From Funneliformis mosseae (lineage: Eukaryota; Glomeromycota; Glomeromycetes; Glomerales; Glomeraceae), in NCBI GenBank assembly GCA_910592005.1, contig CAJVPP010000447.1, positions 1 to 32,151 of the forward strand: a stretch of 32,151 nt of DNA, written 5' to 3'. Shown piece after piece: positions 11,061 to 23,345 of this stretch; within the stretch, counting starts at the first letter, position 1; each line of letters starts with the position of its first letter. Position numbers and translations under genes: made by a program. The notes under the pieces are model-generated. The model saw nothing but the letters and a program-made list of their open reading frames with translations. It was not told the DNA's origin and did not search any database.

Positions 11061-12890
11061 ATATATTAAAAAAGTATAAGCTTTTTTAAAGTTAATAAAT
11101 TTTCAAAATATTAATAATTTATAAAATTTAAATTTTAATGATTATAACATATAATTTGATAAAATATTTTTAGTTATAGTTATATTTAAAAATCTTAATC
11201 TTTAATTATAATAATATTATTAGTTTAATTTTTTCTTTTTCTATTATTAAAAAATTTAATTTAAATAGTTATAATCTATTTAAAAAATATAATATTTAAT
11301 AAGTTATATTTTTTTAAATAATTAAGTATTTATAATTATATATATTAATCTTTTATAATTATTATTTATATAATGCCAGAAATCTATATTTAAAAATTAT
11401 GTGAATCAAAATCAACTAAGAATATTTATATAATAAGTAAAGATCTAAGTATATATAATGCATTAAGAATTTTAAGATAATCAATTGATATATTAAACTT
11501 TACGCATACTAATATTTAAGTTAACTTTTATTAAATATATAAAATAAAGCAATATTATAAGTTAAATATTTTATTTATTATATTATTTTTAATAATTTTC
11601 ATTTATAACTAATTATATAACTAATTATAATATATTTATTTTATTAATTTTTTAATATTATCTAGTAAATAATAATATAATTTATATTTATTAACCACTT
11701 ACTCAGTAGTCTTACCTTTTAATTTCTTATTATATGCATTTATATACCTCTATGACTTGCATATAAACTTACAAATAATATTATAAGAATAATAATAAGA
11801 ACTTTTAAAACTTTTTTACCAATTCTGTAAAACTATAACTGTATAACCATCTGGTTTCTTATTTTGCAAAATTCTAATATTGCTCTATAAAATTGCATTT
11901 ACAATGAAATTTTAGATATTATTTAAAGATATGTTCTTAAGATTGCTAAACAAAACTTAAAGATTTTGCAAGTTATTTAAATGGAAAAGGTAAAATTTAG
12001 CGAAATTATATTAAAAATCTGCAAAATTTTAGAAAAGATAAAATTATATCAAAGTTTATAAAAATACGAAACTATATCAAATTCTTAATAAAAATTTAGC
12101 AAAACTATAGTTTAAACATTTTGTTAAATCTAAAATAAGATTAGACAAGTAACTTTATATATCTTATTTTAATTATTGTTTTTTTTAATATTGACTGTTA
12201 TTTATAAAAATCAGATTATAATGACAGTATTTTACACATATAATAATCTGATCTTTCTGAATTAATGTTATCTTATTTCTCAAAATACTGCTTATATGTT
12301 AGATGGATTCCTTTTATTAATCAAAGTTACATTTTTTGAGTACTTGTTTAATACCCTTTGATTATTCTTTCAATTTATAATTTTCTGAAAATATTATTAA
12401 TTAAACATATCTTTTATTATATTTATTAATATACTAATTATTACACATTTTAGACTATACTCCTTTAGAATTTAAGTTCATTTTTGTTATAATAAGAGTA
12501 TTATTTGCCATAATATTATAGTTTATTGATTAATCAAAGCAAAAAAATTTAATGTATTTAAGATACAATATTTCAAATATTAAAATTATCTGATAAATAA
12601 GCTTTATTTATAAGTTAAAAAAAAATTAATAAATTTTTTTCTTTAAAAAAATAATAAATAATAAGAAAAATTTAAATTTGATCTAACATATACTTTGATT
12701 TCCAATATCTATCTGTTTATAAATAAAAGATTTTTTGTTTTTGATATATAGATTTTCTTGTAATTGTTCATCAGATAATTATAATAATCTATGATATTGA
12801 CAAAGAAAGATTGAAACTATAATAGAGTATCTAATGTATTTTGAGCATAGAATATCTTTATCTTTATTTATCAAATTTTTTATTACCTAT
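11061..12890. other. A/T-rich stretch, no gene seen
   Basis: Mostly A/T with stops in all frames. Around 11995-12125 there are several irregularly spaced variants of GCAAAACTATA / GCGAAATTATA, a weak degenerate repeat. Nothing else organised was seen. Confidence 0.5.
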
Positions 12891-12892
12891 TA

Positions 12893-13390
12893 TTTGCATA
12901 AGAATGGCATTTATCATATGTTATTTGTACTAATTTTTTTTCTTTTACCTTAAGCTGAGATTCTAAAATAATATCTAATATGTTACCATCAAAATCTTTT
13001 ATAGATTTCTTATATTTAAACATTTTTTTTAACTAATTCTTCTTATATATTACTACATATAGCCATTCATATTCATTATAATAAATCTTCTTTTATTTTT
13101 TATCATACTTGTATTTTCACAAATATATATAAGTCTAATAAGTTCTTTTAAAAATTATGTCATTTTTTAATATAATTTGTTAATTTTAAAAAAACTATTT
13201 CTTTAATATATATTTTTAGACTTCTAGAAGAATGTGATTCTGGTATTTATTTCTGTAATTACATTTAGTATTCTTCTTTAAAATCTTTATCATTTATAAG
13301 CTTTTTAATTTTGAATATTTTTTTTGATGATAAATAAAAAGTTCTCCTATTTTTATAAAATAGGTTTTTATTTTTGAATATAACATATCA
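12893..13390 (-). pseudogene. faint decayed coding frame, family unknown
   Basis: On the minus strand the block at about 13375-13190 reads RRTFYLSSKKIFKIKKLIND, then IPESHSSRSLKIYIKEIVFL. A block at about 13005-12893 reads FDGNILDIILESQLKVKEKK followed by LVQITYDKCHSY. The pieces are separated by frameshifts and TAA stops. Residue content is that of a real protein rather than random A/T, and the style of decay is the same as in the neighbouring pseudogenes. I do not recognise the family; a mobile-element protein is a guess. Confidence 0.3.
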
Positions 13391-13467
13391 AATAATTACT
13401 CTTATTCTATATATTTTATGCATATTTCTTAAGTTATATTATAATAAAGATATTTATATAATTAATA

Positions 13468-15850
13468 ATAAATACTAGCTTTGTAAATAAGATAATTGAA
13501 ATTCTTTATAATCTAAATAGTAGAGCTAAAACTATAAGAATATATTATGAGTTTTTGAGATAAGGTAAATGTGTGGTATTTATATTTATTAAAGTAGTAA
13601 TTACTAGAGTATTAATAGAAAAAGTATCTAAATTATTTAAATCTAATAACTTATTTATTAAAGCCTATGTATACTATGAAGATATGGATAAAAAACAGAA
13701 AAATTACTTTTTTAATATCAATATCACCTGAGATGAACTTGATTGTATCACTTATATAAATACAATAGAGGCTGGTATATTTTTTGAAATATAGGTTACT
13801 TCAATATAATATAGCTATTATAATATTATCATTCTAGTACATATTAAGGTTTTTACATAAATACTATATTGAATAAGTGATTATTTTTATTATATTGTTT
13901 TTATATTTTATCAGAAAATTCTAATAAACTTTTTATTCACTAGATTGTAAAAATATTCAAACAGAATTTAAAAGTATTCAGCCTGATAGTTTGCCTATAG
14001 TAATAAAGAGATATTGTGAATAAAATAATAATACTATTTCTTATAAAATTAATAAGTTTCTAGCTATAATAATTTTTATTGAAGTCAAGCATCAAAAATA
14101 TCTTTTTGCAAGATATTTTATTGAAAGTTTTGTATTCTCATAACTAGTATAGACACTTCTTTTTAATTTATAAAAATAAATAAAAGTCAAAAAATTATAG
14201 AAATTGCAAAAAGATTTGTAATAAGATTAGAATTGAAATATTAGTTATTAATAATATAGATTTTAACACAATTATTACTTTCTAAAATCTTAATCCTGAA
14301 GAAGCTGAAGTTTTTAAATTTAATTAAAAGTATTTTATCACAGATACTATAGTATTTAAATATTTTTAATATAAATAAAGACATAAGTATTAAGGATTGG
14401 AATAATATTTGCAATAAAAAGTTCATTAAAATTTTAGTTTATTTGAAGCTTAAAAGTATTTCTTACAGTTGTCTTATTTTTGAAGGTAAGGTCATAATAA
14501 GAAAAATGTAATAAAAGAATTGAAAGCTAAAAAAATGTATAATAGAAAATTACTTGCTATAAAGCTTAAGAGAATCTGAAAAAATCAATGGCAGAGAACT
14601 TGTATAATCTTATTTAGCAAATTATTAGAAAGTTATAAAAGAATTCTTTTAATTCTGAAAGCTTTTTGATGTAATAGATATAAATAAAATTTATTAGATA
14701 CATTTATTTTCTATTAACAAATCTTTCAAAAATAATATATGAGACATTCGGTATATCATAGATAATATACTATATTAGTTAACTATATTATTAAAATAGA
14801 ATCATTTATAGTATTTAATCAAAAGATACTTTGTTAAGTAATAAAAAAAATTCTGAATTATCACATATTGATCCTGATTCAGAATGTAATAAGAAAAATT
14901 TTAAGTTATTATATATTGATATTCTCATTTAACTAATATATCAGAAGAATAAGTACTTAATGTATTTTTAAATCTGAAATAAATATTTTACCTACATCTT
15001 ATTTATCAATTTTTAGGACTAATCAACTTATGACTGAGCCTATTTCTGCAATAAGATATTGGATCAATATCTTAATCTATATAGAGAATGTAGTAGTAAA
15101 AATTTTGATTATTATAAAATTATTAATGAGATATTATGTGAGGTCTTAGAGAGACCATCTATCTATTATGTAAATTAGGTCATAATAATAAAGAAATAGA
15201 GGGTAAATATAAAGCTAGATCTTACTTTATTAAATATAAACGGTGTGAAATTGAGATAACTGCATAATTTTCTCTACTTTATAAGTATGAAAAATAATCT
15301 ACTATTTTTTTAGAAGTGTGATAAGAAATATTAGATAGTTTTCTATCTGAAAAATTTTAATCTTTTTAAATTAATAAGAAAAAAGAGATTTAAAGTGTTT
15401 GCAGTCATATAAAAAGGAGAATTACTAAATCTGATAAAATACTAATTTCTAAATATCTGGATTAGCATGGCAAATTAAGTGGAAAATAAGCTATGGTAAT
15501 TATCAGAAGCTGTGATAAGTATATTAGAAAAACTTTAAGTCTCTGATTTCAAGTTTATCACTTTCAAAGCCAAACCTGATTCAGAATGAATTATCAAATC
15601 TGTGTTAGAGTATTTCTCATACTTGAAATTCTAAAATAGCTTTAAAGAGATTGATAATTATAATTTTATATTTGCTTAACTGTGAAGCTCATAATGTTCT
15701 ATTTGTGATAAAAAATATGAAAATTACGAATTGCATTGCAAATAGTATAGAAATGGAACTAAATATTGTCTTACATGCAACAATTTAAGCAATAAAATTC
15801 AAGTTTACAATTGTAACATAAATCTTTATGATATATCTTACATTTGTTTT
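13468..15850 (+). pseudogene. decayed helicase, origin-binding-protein-like family
   Basis: Open blocks in order: 13468-13795 in one frame with VSKLFKSNNLFIKAYVYYED and CITYINTIEAG, which look like helicase C-terminal motifs (compare T-x-TVEAG-I-SFE); a motif-VI-like QILYQIS-type segment about 13850-13900, in which stops replace Q; then LPIVIKRYCE, KFLAIIIFIEVKHQKYLFAR (about 13990-14125); NPEEAEVFKF (about 14290); LLCKLGHNNKEIEGKYKA and IKYKRCEIEIT (15157-15270); and a cysteine cluster CSICDKKYENYELHC ... YCLTC (15695-15778). By recall this is the C-terminal helicase half and tail of a protein family expanded in Rhizophagus that resembles herpes-type origin-binding proteins (PF02399-like). 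The Walker A half is not visible upstream. Many frameshifts and TAA/TGA/TAG stops are present. Decayed coding sequence is certain to me; the family name is moderately sure. Confidence 0.6.
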
Positions 15851-16322
15851 TTTTTATTGCTTGCATGTATTAATAAAATACTGTGAAGAATCTTCACATT
15901 TATCATTTGATATATAAAACTATGAAATTAAAAACATGTCTAATCCACTTTCAAACTAAAACAGACTGACACGTTATCACTCTTTGATGATTGTAATATT
16001 AAAGAAAAATATAATTATTTAAGATCTCTAATCTTTCTACCTAATACTTTTCCCAAGACCTTAGATAATGTTGCTTAAAACTCTCATTTTCTTATAATAC
16101 TGAATATTTACTTATTCTTGTGCTTTTCTTTTCTGCTTTTTATCTTTAAACTTATCTAAAAATATATTTACGTTATCTTAGAACCCGTTGCTAGTAAGTG
16201 AATTTTAATAAAATTTGGTCAAATGTAAGTGAATGCGTCTTGGTTTGATTTTTCTTTCACAATAAGATATTCCAAATATATACTGATTTCATTTCATTTA
16301 TTATGCTCTTTTGTCCTATTAG
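15851..16322. other. spacer, nothing recognised
   Basis: Separates the two plus-strand pseudogenes. Lower A/T bias than the deserts, no long frame. It may contain the missing first exon and promoter of the Crinkler-type gene that follows, since an acceptor (CTATTAG) closes it at 16322. Confidence 0.4.
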
Positions 16323-18440
16323 GAATAGGAGGTTTGACAGCTAGTATTGCAGGACTTCAACTTCAAGGTAATTAATTATTATAGTCTATATACAAGTTTT
16401 ATTATGAAATATCAGAATACTCTTTACTAACATTCTATCTAACTGCAAAAGAAGATAAGGAAATATGGATCTGTTATAATGATGAACACATCTCTATCAA
16501 ACAAAGTAGTTTAGAAGATCTGACAGTATCTAATATAATTAGTCTTAAAATGATAATTAAAGTTCAGTATAAAATATCAGAAAATGTCACTATTTGCAGT
16601 GGAGATGATAACTTGAAAAACAGTAAACTTGTCATTGAATTATACAATACAGAAGATAATGCATTAGAGATTATAGTTGAAGGTATGCATTACATTTAAA
16701 AATCTTAAAACTTAAATACTTATTCTGATTTTTCTTATTTGTCACAATCAGATAATAAAAGTGAAGAGCAAAAAGAAGAAGGTAAGAATGTAGAATCTGT
16801 TGATGCTTTATATTAACAATTTGTTTATTCTTATTAATCAGCTTATTATACTATTTTTTTAAAGATGAGAGTAATTTTGAAACAAATCGTATTGAAGAAG
16901 TATTCAATTGAATACTAAGGCATAGTTCTGGAAACCTTTTACTTACAGCTAAAACAATTTCATGATGAATGATATAAGTAGATAAAACTATACGCCCCTT
17001 ACTTAATAATAATTCAAAACTTCAGTTCTAGTAAAATATAACTTGTGGGGAAACTGAAAACAAAGGGGATCTACGTCTTGTATATCTGTAAACATTAGAA
17101 GAATAGTAGTAGATATCCTACTTCAATACCACATGTTTAACAAATTTTTGAAAAAATTTGGGATTACAAATTTGGGCTACTTTTATCTAAGTTGGTCAAA
17201 TTAATTAAAAATAATAATTAGAGCGAAGAATAGTTTTGGAACTTGCAGATTAAAGCTAAATACAAAAATATCTGAACTCAGTTCTGAGAAAGTGTCTTGA
17301 ATCATTACCATAGCAAAATAATCTCTTGTCAAACAAGAATTTTATAAAGAGCTTATTTGAAAAAATGAAGCAGAAATCTTAGTCATTTGTTGCATTGATG
17401 AAGCACACAAGTTGCTTGAAAAAATATTGACTACTAGTGAAGACCTTCTTTATTCATTGGAGAAGACAGATTCATAATATCATGTGGAATGGATTCTTTA
17501 ATATTCTTCTTAGTATAAATAGAAAAATTGGTAATTTCTTTCCTCCAAAAATGAGAGACACTTGCTTTATCAGGATGTATTAATATTATTTATTTTATGC
17601 GTATCTTGATATCTATACTATAGATACATTGGCAAGATTTACACTATCCAGAAATTCCTATAATCATCAAAGGAATTTATACCTAGAAATTCCTCTATGG
17701 AAATCTTTTATCCAAACTGGAGTTAATCTCACCAATGTTCTACACTTGGCTTCACAAAAAATTCATAATTTTAGTAATAAGCAAAAGAATCATCTTATTA
17801 ATCTTACATGTATGCTTTGCTCTTTTGCTTTTGAAATTTCCCTTTGAATTGCAGAAATAGAGATTTAATAGCGTCTCATATGACAACTACTATAGGCGTC
17901 TCATCTGATCACACAGAACTTTTTTGCACATATCCTTCTGATTCTATTCTTGTATCTGAAGTATTAAAAGGAATTGTTAAAGTTGGTTTACAATCTGCAA
18001 GTTTTTTATCTCTATTAGCAATCATTTACTGGATATCTGAGACTTTGATTAGAGATTACGCGTTATACTTAAGGGTTTGATGAATATGAGATGAGATTAC
18101 TGGCTTATAAACTGTCATGACTTACTATGTATATCGCTTATACACTATGTTGATTTCACTTAGAAAGGAAAATCTACTGGAAGGAGAAAAAAGAAAGTTT
18201 GTTATACTGACATATTATTAAAAACGAAGATAGATTCAGAGAAGTCATATCTTTATTCCTTTATAATCAATGATACTAATGTTAATATTAAATTATTGTT
18301 TTATACTGAAGAGTAGAAAGAGATTAAAAATTTTGAGGTTATCAATAGGTCAAAGATTGATTCATATCACCAGGAATTATTGAAAAAATACACTATTGAT
18401 AATATAAAGAAATTAAGATCACTTCTTTCTAAATTATTTA
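16323..18440 (+). pseudogene. decayed Crinkler (CRN)-type gene
   Basis: Exon 16323-16367 (IGGLTASIAGLQ) joins 16452-16682, 16752-16781 and 16865 onward through three GT-AG introns (84, 69 and 83 bp), all in phase. The 16452-16682 exon ends like a ubiquitin-like header (NALEIIVE). Downstream, in broken frames, come CGETENKGDLRLVYL (about 17043), a Walker B-like ILVICCIDEAH (17376-17408), IGNFFPPK (about 17527), IPLWKSFIQTGVN (within 17629-17847) and LIASHM...YPSDSILV (within 17844-18080). This order of a P-loop NTPase-like region, PLWKS-type motif and ASHM/YPSDP-type motif is that of CRN C-terminal modules known in oomycetes and expanded in mycorrhizal fungi. A clear P-loop was not found. Stops (TGA, TAA, TAG) and at least one frameshift near 17845 rule out a full product. 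Intact relatives are thought to act in the nucleus or as secreted effectors. Confidence 0.7.
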
Positions 18441-18446
18441 CATTCA

Positions 18447-18540
18447 GAGTTGGCCAACTGGATTAAATTGGACTAACTGGACTTATAAAACTAGACCATT
18501 GGACTTATAATTCTAGTAACTGAACTTATAGACCAAAATA
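18447..18540. repeat. degenerate short tandem repeat (unit about ACTGGACTTATA)
   Basis: Variants of CTGGATTAA, TTGGACTAA, CTGGACTTATAA, TTGGACTTATAA and CTGAACTTATA follow one another, with spacing of roughly 9-12 bases. It separates the Crinkler remnant from the next decayed frame. Confidence 0.55.
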
Positions 18541-18581
18541 ACTGTGATTTATAAAGGTGGTTAACACTGTTTATACCTGAT

Positions 18582-18869
18582 AGCAAAGAATATGATCAGA
18601 ATATTCATCTCAATTTTGATTATATTAACAGTGCTTATTATAGAATTTTATATTTATAGAAAATAAACAAGGATTCCTTTGATACTTTAAAACTGAAAGG
18701 ATAGTTTGAGATGAACATTTAGAACAGATTTATAGGTTCAGCATTTAATAATTTAAATGTTGATATATTTCTCAGTAAAGAAGAAAATACAGAAAACCTT
18801 AAAGAAATAAAATCAAATACCATCAAAATTTGGTTAAAAAATACCTTTCTCTTAGATATATATATATAA
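18582..18869 (+). pseudogene. decayed reading frame ending near an A/T desert
   Basis: One frame stays coding-like for 96 codons, interrupted only by three TAG codons. It contains SKEYDQNIHLNFDYINSAYY, KINKDSFDTLKLKG, NRFIGSAFNNLNVDIF and LSKEENTENLKEI, and ends at TAA 18867-18869. Two of the TAGs stand where Trp would fit the frame (before FEMNI and before NRFIG). I associate the pattern with a repeated Rhizophagus protein of unknown function, but cannot name a domain. It could also be the C-terminus of a mobile-element protein inserted beside the Crinkler remnant. Confidence 0.4.
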
Positions 18870-20624
18870 GAAAGGATTTAAATACGAGTAAATTAAATAA
18901 ATAATTAATATATTAAAATTAATTTATAATTGATTATTTTAAAATAAAATTTATTATATTTAACTTCATATTTGTTCATTTTGGTAATAATGTAGATAAG
19001 GATCTATTTTATAATAAAATAAAAGATCAAGATTTAACTGGATCTGAAGATAAAATATTTAAATTTGGTAAAGCCTGATCAAAAAAATGATAATGATGAG
19101 CAATTTGTAAGCTATTAACCTATTACTACATATAAATTAAAAAAATTTTTTTATTTTATTTTTAAAAATTAGGAAAAATTTTTAAGAAATCAACAACTGT
19201 CTTAATTATAACAATAATTATCATCATTATAATCACAATTATAGATGCCTACCAAAACCTTCTCAAAATAATTTTGTCATATTCTTTTTATAGTTTTAAT
19301 ATAGTTTTTATAGCAATCTTATTTTGAACAATACAACACTTGAATATAAATACAATTTATACTTTTATAATAATATTGTATTCATTTTACTAAAATATTT
19401 CGTGAAAAATTTTTTCTGTTTGATAGATTTTATAATGTTTAATTTAATTTTAGCTTTTGTCGTATTAAAAGGATTTATCATATTCCTTATTATAATTTTA
19501 ATATAGTTTTAGCTAAAGTTTAACTATTATTATAAGATTTTATTCCTCATTTATAATTATAACAATTATTATTATGATTATAACAATTATCACAATCATT
19601 ATTATCACTACAATTTCAACTACAATAATTATCATTATGATTACAAAAATTATAATCATAATTATAATATAATATTTTTATAAAAGAAATTATTTTTATT
19701 AATATTTTTTTTTAGTTCTTGTTATTAAAATATTAATGTAAATGTCAATATTTATGATATAAAATTAATTTATATAAAATATAAACATGTAAATATTAAA
19801 ACTTTAGGATTTTATTTAAAAAGAGAATTTATTTTTTTAGAAAATGAAATTAAACTAATATTAGAATTACTCAAAAAGTAAGTTAATTAAATTAGCAAAC
19901 TTGTAATTTAATAAAATTTAATACTAACAATTTTTGAAATAATATTAATCCTGATAAAAATATATTAATTAAGTATTTAGTAAAAATTAAAAGAATTTTA
20001 TTGAAAATATCATAATACAAATATAATAGCATTAAATTGAAAAAAATAAAGTATTTAGTTAGAAAATTATATATTATCACTAGATTCATTTTTAGTTATC
20101 TTAATATCTAAATTGAAAGGTTGTGACAGTTGATTTTATATAGAATTTTTAATCTTAAGATTTTCTTTAAGTTTTACAGGTATCTGTTATATTTGAATTA
20201 ACTTAACAATTTATCACATCTTAGAATTTAAGATAAATTTAATTGAACTTGTAATAATAAACTTAATAGTAAGTTAATATAAGGTATCACAACAAATTCT
20301 AAATGAGAGATAATATTGAAAGGAATAATTTATATAGATTTAAATTGATTCCTTTATTTATAATACTAAAATTTGCAAATAAGTTAATTTATAACTTAAA
20401 CAAAAAGCTATTCTATTTATACAAATTAATTTGCTATAACTAACTACTTATTGCATTATAAATTAACTATTTTAGTAAACCTTAATTATAAAATAATAAT
20501 AAAAGATAATAAAATAAATATATAAAATATAAGATAAATTATAACAATGATAAAAATAAAGAAATAATAAAAATAATAATTATAATAAAAATAATAAATA
20601 TATAAAGAATTTAATAAAATAAGC
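18870..20624. other. A/T desert with simple repeats
   Basis: Two similar ATT/ATC-rich simple-repeat patches lie at about 19195-19245 and 19545-19675 (TTATAACAATTATTATTATG-like), and an AATAATA-rich patch at about 20500-20600. The open frames of about 60 codons at 19324-19506 and 19892-20089 are low-complexity artefacts. No gene is seen. Confidence 0.55.
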
Positions 20625-20687
20625 TAATCAAATAAATCAGGTAAATCAAGTAAATTTTATAAATCTTACAAATTAAATAAATCAATC
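20625..20687. repeat. second 9-bp-period minisatellite (unit about AAATCAAGT)
   Basis: Seven consecutive 9-mers: TAATCAAAT, AAATCAGGT, AAATCAAGT, AAATTTTAT, AAATCTTAC, AAATTAAAT, AAATCAATC. Same period as the array at 4463-4598 but a different unit. Confidence 0.7.
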
Positions 20688-20914
20688 TGATTTTCTACTG
20701 TAGTATATTGATAGTATAATATAAGATCTTTCTTAATATGATCTACATAAAATTAAATCTAACAACTTTTGTAAATCATTTTTTTGGATAAATTTTCAAT
20801 GTTGATAATATATATATACATCTTTTTTTAATATATAAAGTATAATAAAAAAGTGATATAATACTGTTATTTAAATATTAAATAAAAAAATTTTATTAAA
20901 GTCAAATCTACATA

Positions 20915-21071
20915 TGGGTTGATTGCTAGAAAAATCAGGTTTTAGAAATTTTTTAGTAAAATTGAGATTTTTATTACATTTTAATTTTTGATGTTATTAG
21001 ATTAAAATGTATTAAGCTCTTAATTTTAGTCAAAAATTTTTCAAAACCTAATTTTTCTAGAAACACTCCCA
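20915..21071. mobile_element. 157-bp foldback / MITE-like inverted repeat
   Basis: The left arm (20915-20984) begins TGGG and includes CTAGAAAAATCAGGTTTT. The right arm (21002-21071), read in reverse complement, begins TGGGAG and includes CTAGAAAAATTAGGTTTT. The 70-base arms agree at roughly four fifths of positions with small compensating indels, around a 17-base loop. Symmetric ends TGGG...CCCA mark it as a unit rather than chance A/T pairing. I could not define a target-site duplication. It encodes nothing. A non-autonomous transposon is the simplest reading; a long hairpin transcript is the alternative. Confidence 0.75.
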
Positions 21072-22795
21072 TTTATCTTTTAGTATAATTAAATAATCTA
21101 TTTCTGAAATGATTAATTTACATAATAAGTAATATTTTTACATAAAAATAATATTTATCTTAATTTAATTTATTTATTACTTATATGATAATACTTATAC
21201 ATTTTTTTTTAGTTTTTATAATATAAAATTTTTATCTAATAATTGATATATAGGTTATGATTTGAAAATAACAATTTTATAAAGAAAAAAAATTGCTTAA
21301 TAATATTATTTTTGAGTAAAGATTTAATTATTTTTATCAAATGCAATTAAGAAAATCAATTATATAATAAAGTATATAAATATTATAAAAAATATAATTA
21401 ACATTTTTTCACAATAAAACATAAGTAATATTTATATATAGTTTTTATTTTTCGCTATTAGCTAATGTTTAAAGTTTTGAATTTTTTGAATTTATTTTTT
21501 AATACTATTTTATGTTACTTTTTAATTAATTTAACTAAAAATTTTTTGGTATTTCTACTAATATTCCTTCAAATATTTTTACTTTACTATTTTTATATTC
21601 CTTAATCATACAGTATAATAAATAATGTATTTTATCAAAGTAAAAAAAGTAAATTAAAATTTATCTAAAATGCACAAATAATGTTTTTATAAATATTGAA
21701 AATATATATAAGTTATAGTATTATTAAGGTTATGAATCATGAATGAAAAATAGTAATAATCTTAAAATATTCTAATTTAATATAATAATTAAATTTTAAA
21801 TATGCTAGTTTTTATTTAAATTTGTTTTAATTAAGTTATAAGTAAAACCTTAGATTTCAATGATAAAACTCTATAGAATTTAAAATTTCTAGTAAATATA
21901 TTGAACTTTAATTTTAGTTTTAGTATTTTCTTATCTAATAGTGATTTTATTATATAGTATAAATTTTTAAGTTAAAATTATTTTACTAATAATTAAATAT
22001 TTTATTAATTATTAATATTATAATGAAAATAATAAATATATCTTAATATTTATTGATTATTTATCTTATAGTTTATATAATCTGCTCTAATAATTATTTT
22101 TTAAACAATAATTTATATTATATAATAGCTTTAAAATACTATTATTATCAAATTTAATTAGTTATTATTATTAATAATTTATTAATCTATCTTAAATAAC
22201 AATTTTTTATTCATTTAAATTTAATATTATTTTAATTTCTTAAAGCTAATATACTATAAAATAATATTACTTTATTAATATAATAAAAGATATTATTTTA
22301 TTTTACATTATTATTTTCTTTACTTTTTTTTTTATATATAATTTTCTTTTTATAATTTTATTTATAATTAATCTTATAAATTAGTTTAAAGAATTAAATA
22401 TATAATTACTATTAAGAAAAAAGAATTAAATAATATAATAAAAAATTATAATTATATAATTTATATAAAGTTTTAATTATCAGTTACTTTAATATTACAT
22501 TTAATTTAATCATTTATTTTTATTTAAAAAAATCTTTATATTTATAGGCAATTTTAACATTTTTTTAACTTAATAATAATTAGATATTTTATTTTTTTTT
22601 CTTTTGATAACTTGGTATTAAAAGTCATTTGACTAGTAATTATTCTTTTTTTTTTTGATGTATTATATATGCTTATTAGATAAATAATTTAAATAAATTA
22701 AAAGATAATGTTTATATAATATATATTAATTGATATTAGCTTTTTGTGTTATTAAATACTTTGTGATAATAAATTTTTTTATTATTACCAACCTT
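21072..22795. other. A/T desert, no gene seen
   Basis: Nearly pure A/T with homopolymer runs and stops in all frames. It ends where composition recovers at about 22790, shortly before the glutaredoxin 3' end. Confidence 0.6.
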
Positions 22796-23145
22796 TGAAT
22801 TCATATTAGATACTTAGAACCAGTAAATAACAAAAAGCTTGCTAGATTCGGAAGCATTTAGAATTATTTTAGATTCAATACCTGACATTTCTATATATTA
22901 TTCCATAATATATATAAAGGAATATGTGGTAATTATAATAAGTACACGTTTCATAAAAATGCAAATTAGCAAACAAACGCGGGCGAATAATTAGAAACAT
23001 GGATAAAATGCAATAATAAATCAAATGTTATATTAATAAGTTATCGAACTTTGTAACAAGTTGGATTGAACTTATTAAAGAATTTCAAGATTCTGCAAGC
23101 AAAATGGATTCTACGTGATATGTATACAGAAAAGTTATATATATT

Positions 23146-23151
23146 TTTATT
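23146..23151 (-). terminator. poly(A) signal of the glutaredoxin gene
   Basis: AATAAA on the minus strand, about 195 bases past the stop codon. It is the first canonical signal that I see downstream of the gene. Confidence 0.5.
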
Positions 23152-23345
23152 GCTAATAGGGTCCACTAGAACAAATTCTTCCCTCAAACCTTTTTCTTAT
23201 ATCCGATACATAAAACCTCCTTAAAAGAAAAGGCATCCAAAGATGGGTTTTATCAGGAGATTTTGTACATGTTAATTTTTGTGAAAAAAAATTCATACAT
23301 GAAGAAAAAATCAACCATTTCGCCCAGAAAACTCTTAGGTTCGCT

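Noticed and set aside
17629..18080. Two adjacent plus-strand open frames taken as separate small genes
   Set aside because: Both continue the Crinkler-type protein in order across a frameshift near 17845 and lack their own gene structure.
13468..18869. Alternative genetic code (TAA/TAG as Gln, TGA as Trp)
   Set aside because: The intact genes in the same window use TGA and TAA as terminal stops with no internal ones, and the stop-rich frames also carry frameshifts, so decay is the better explanation.
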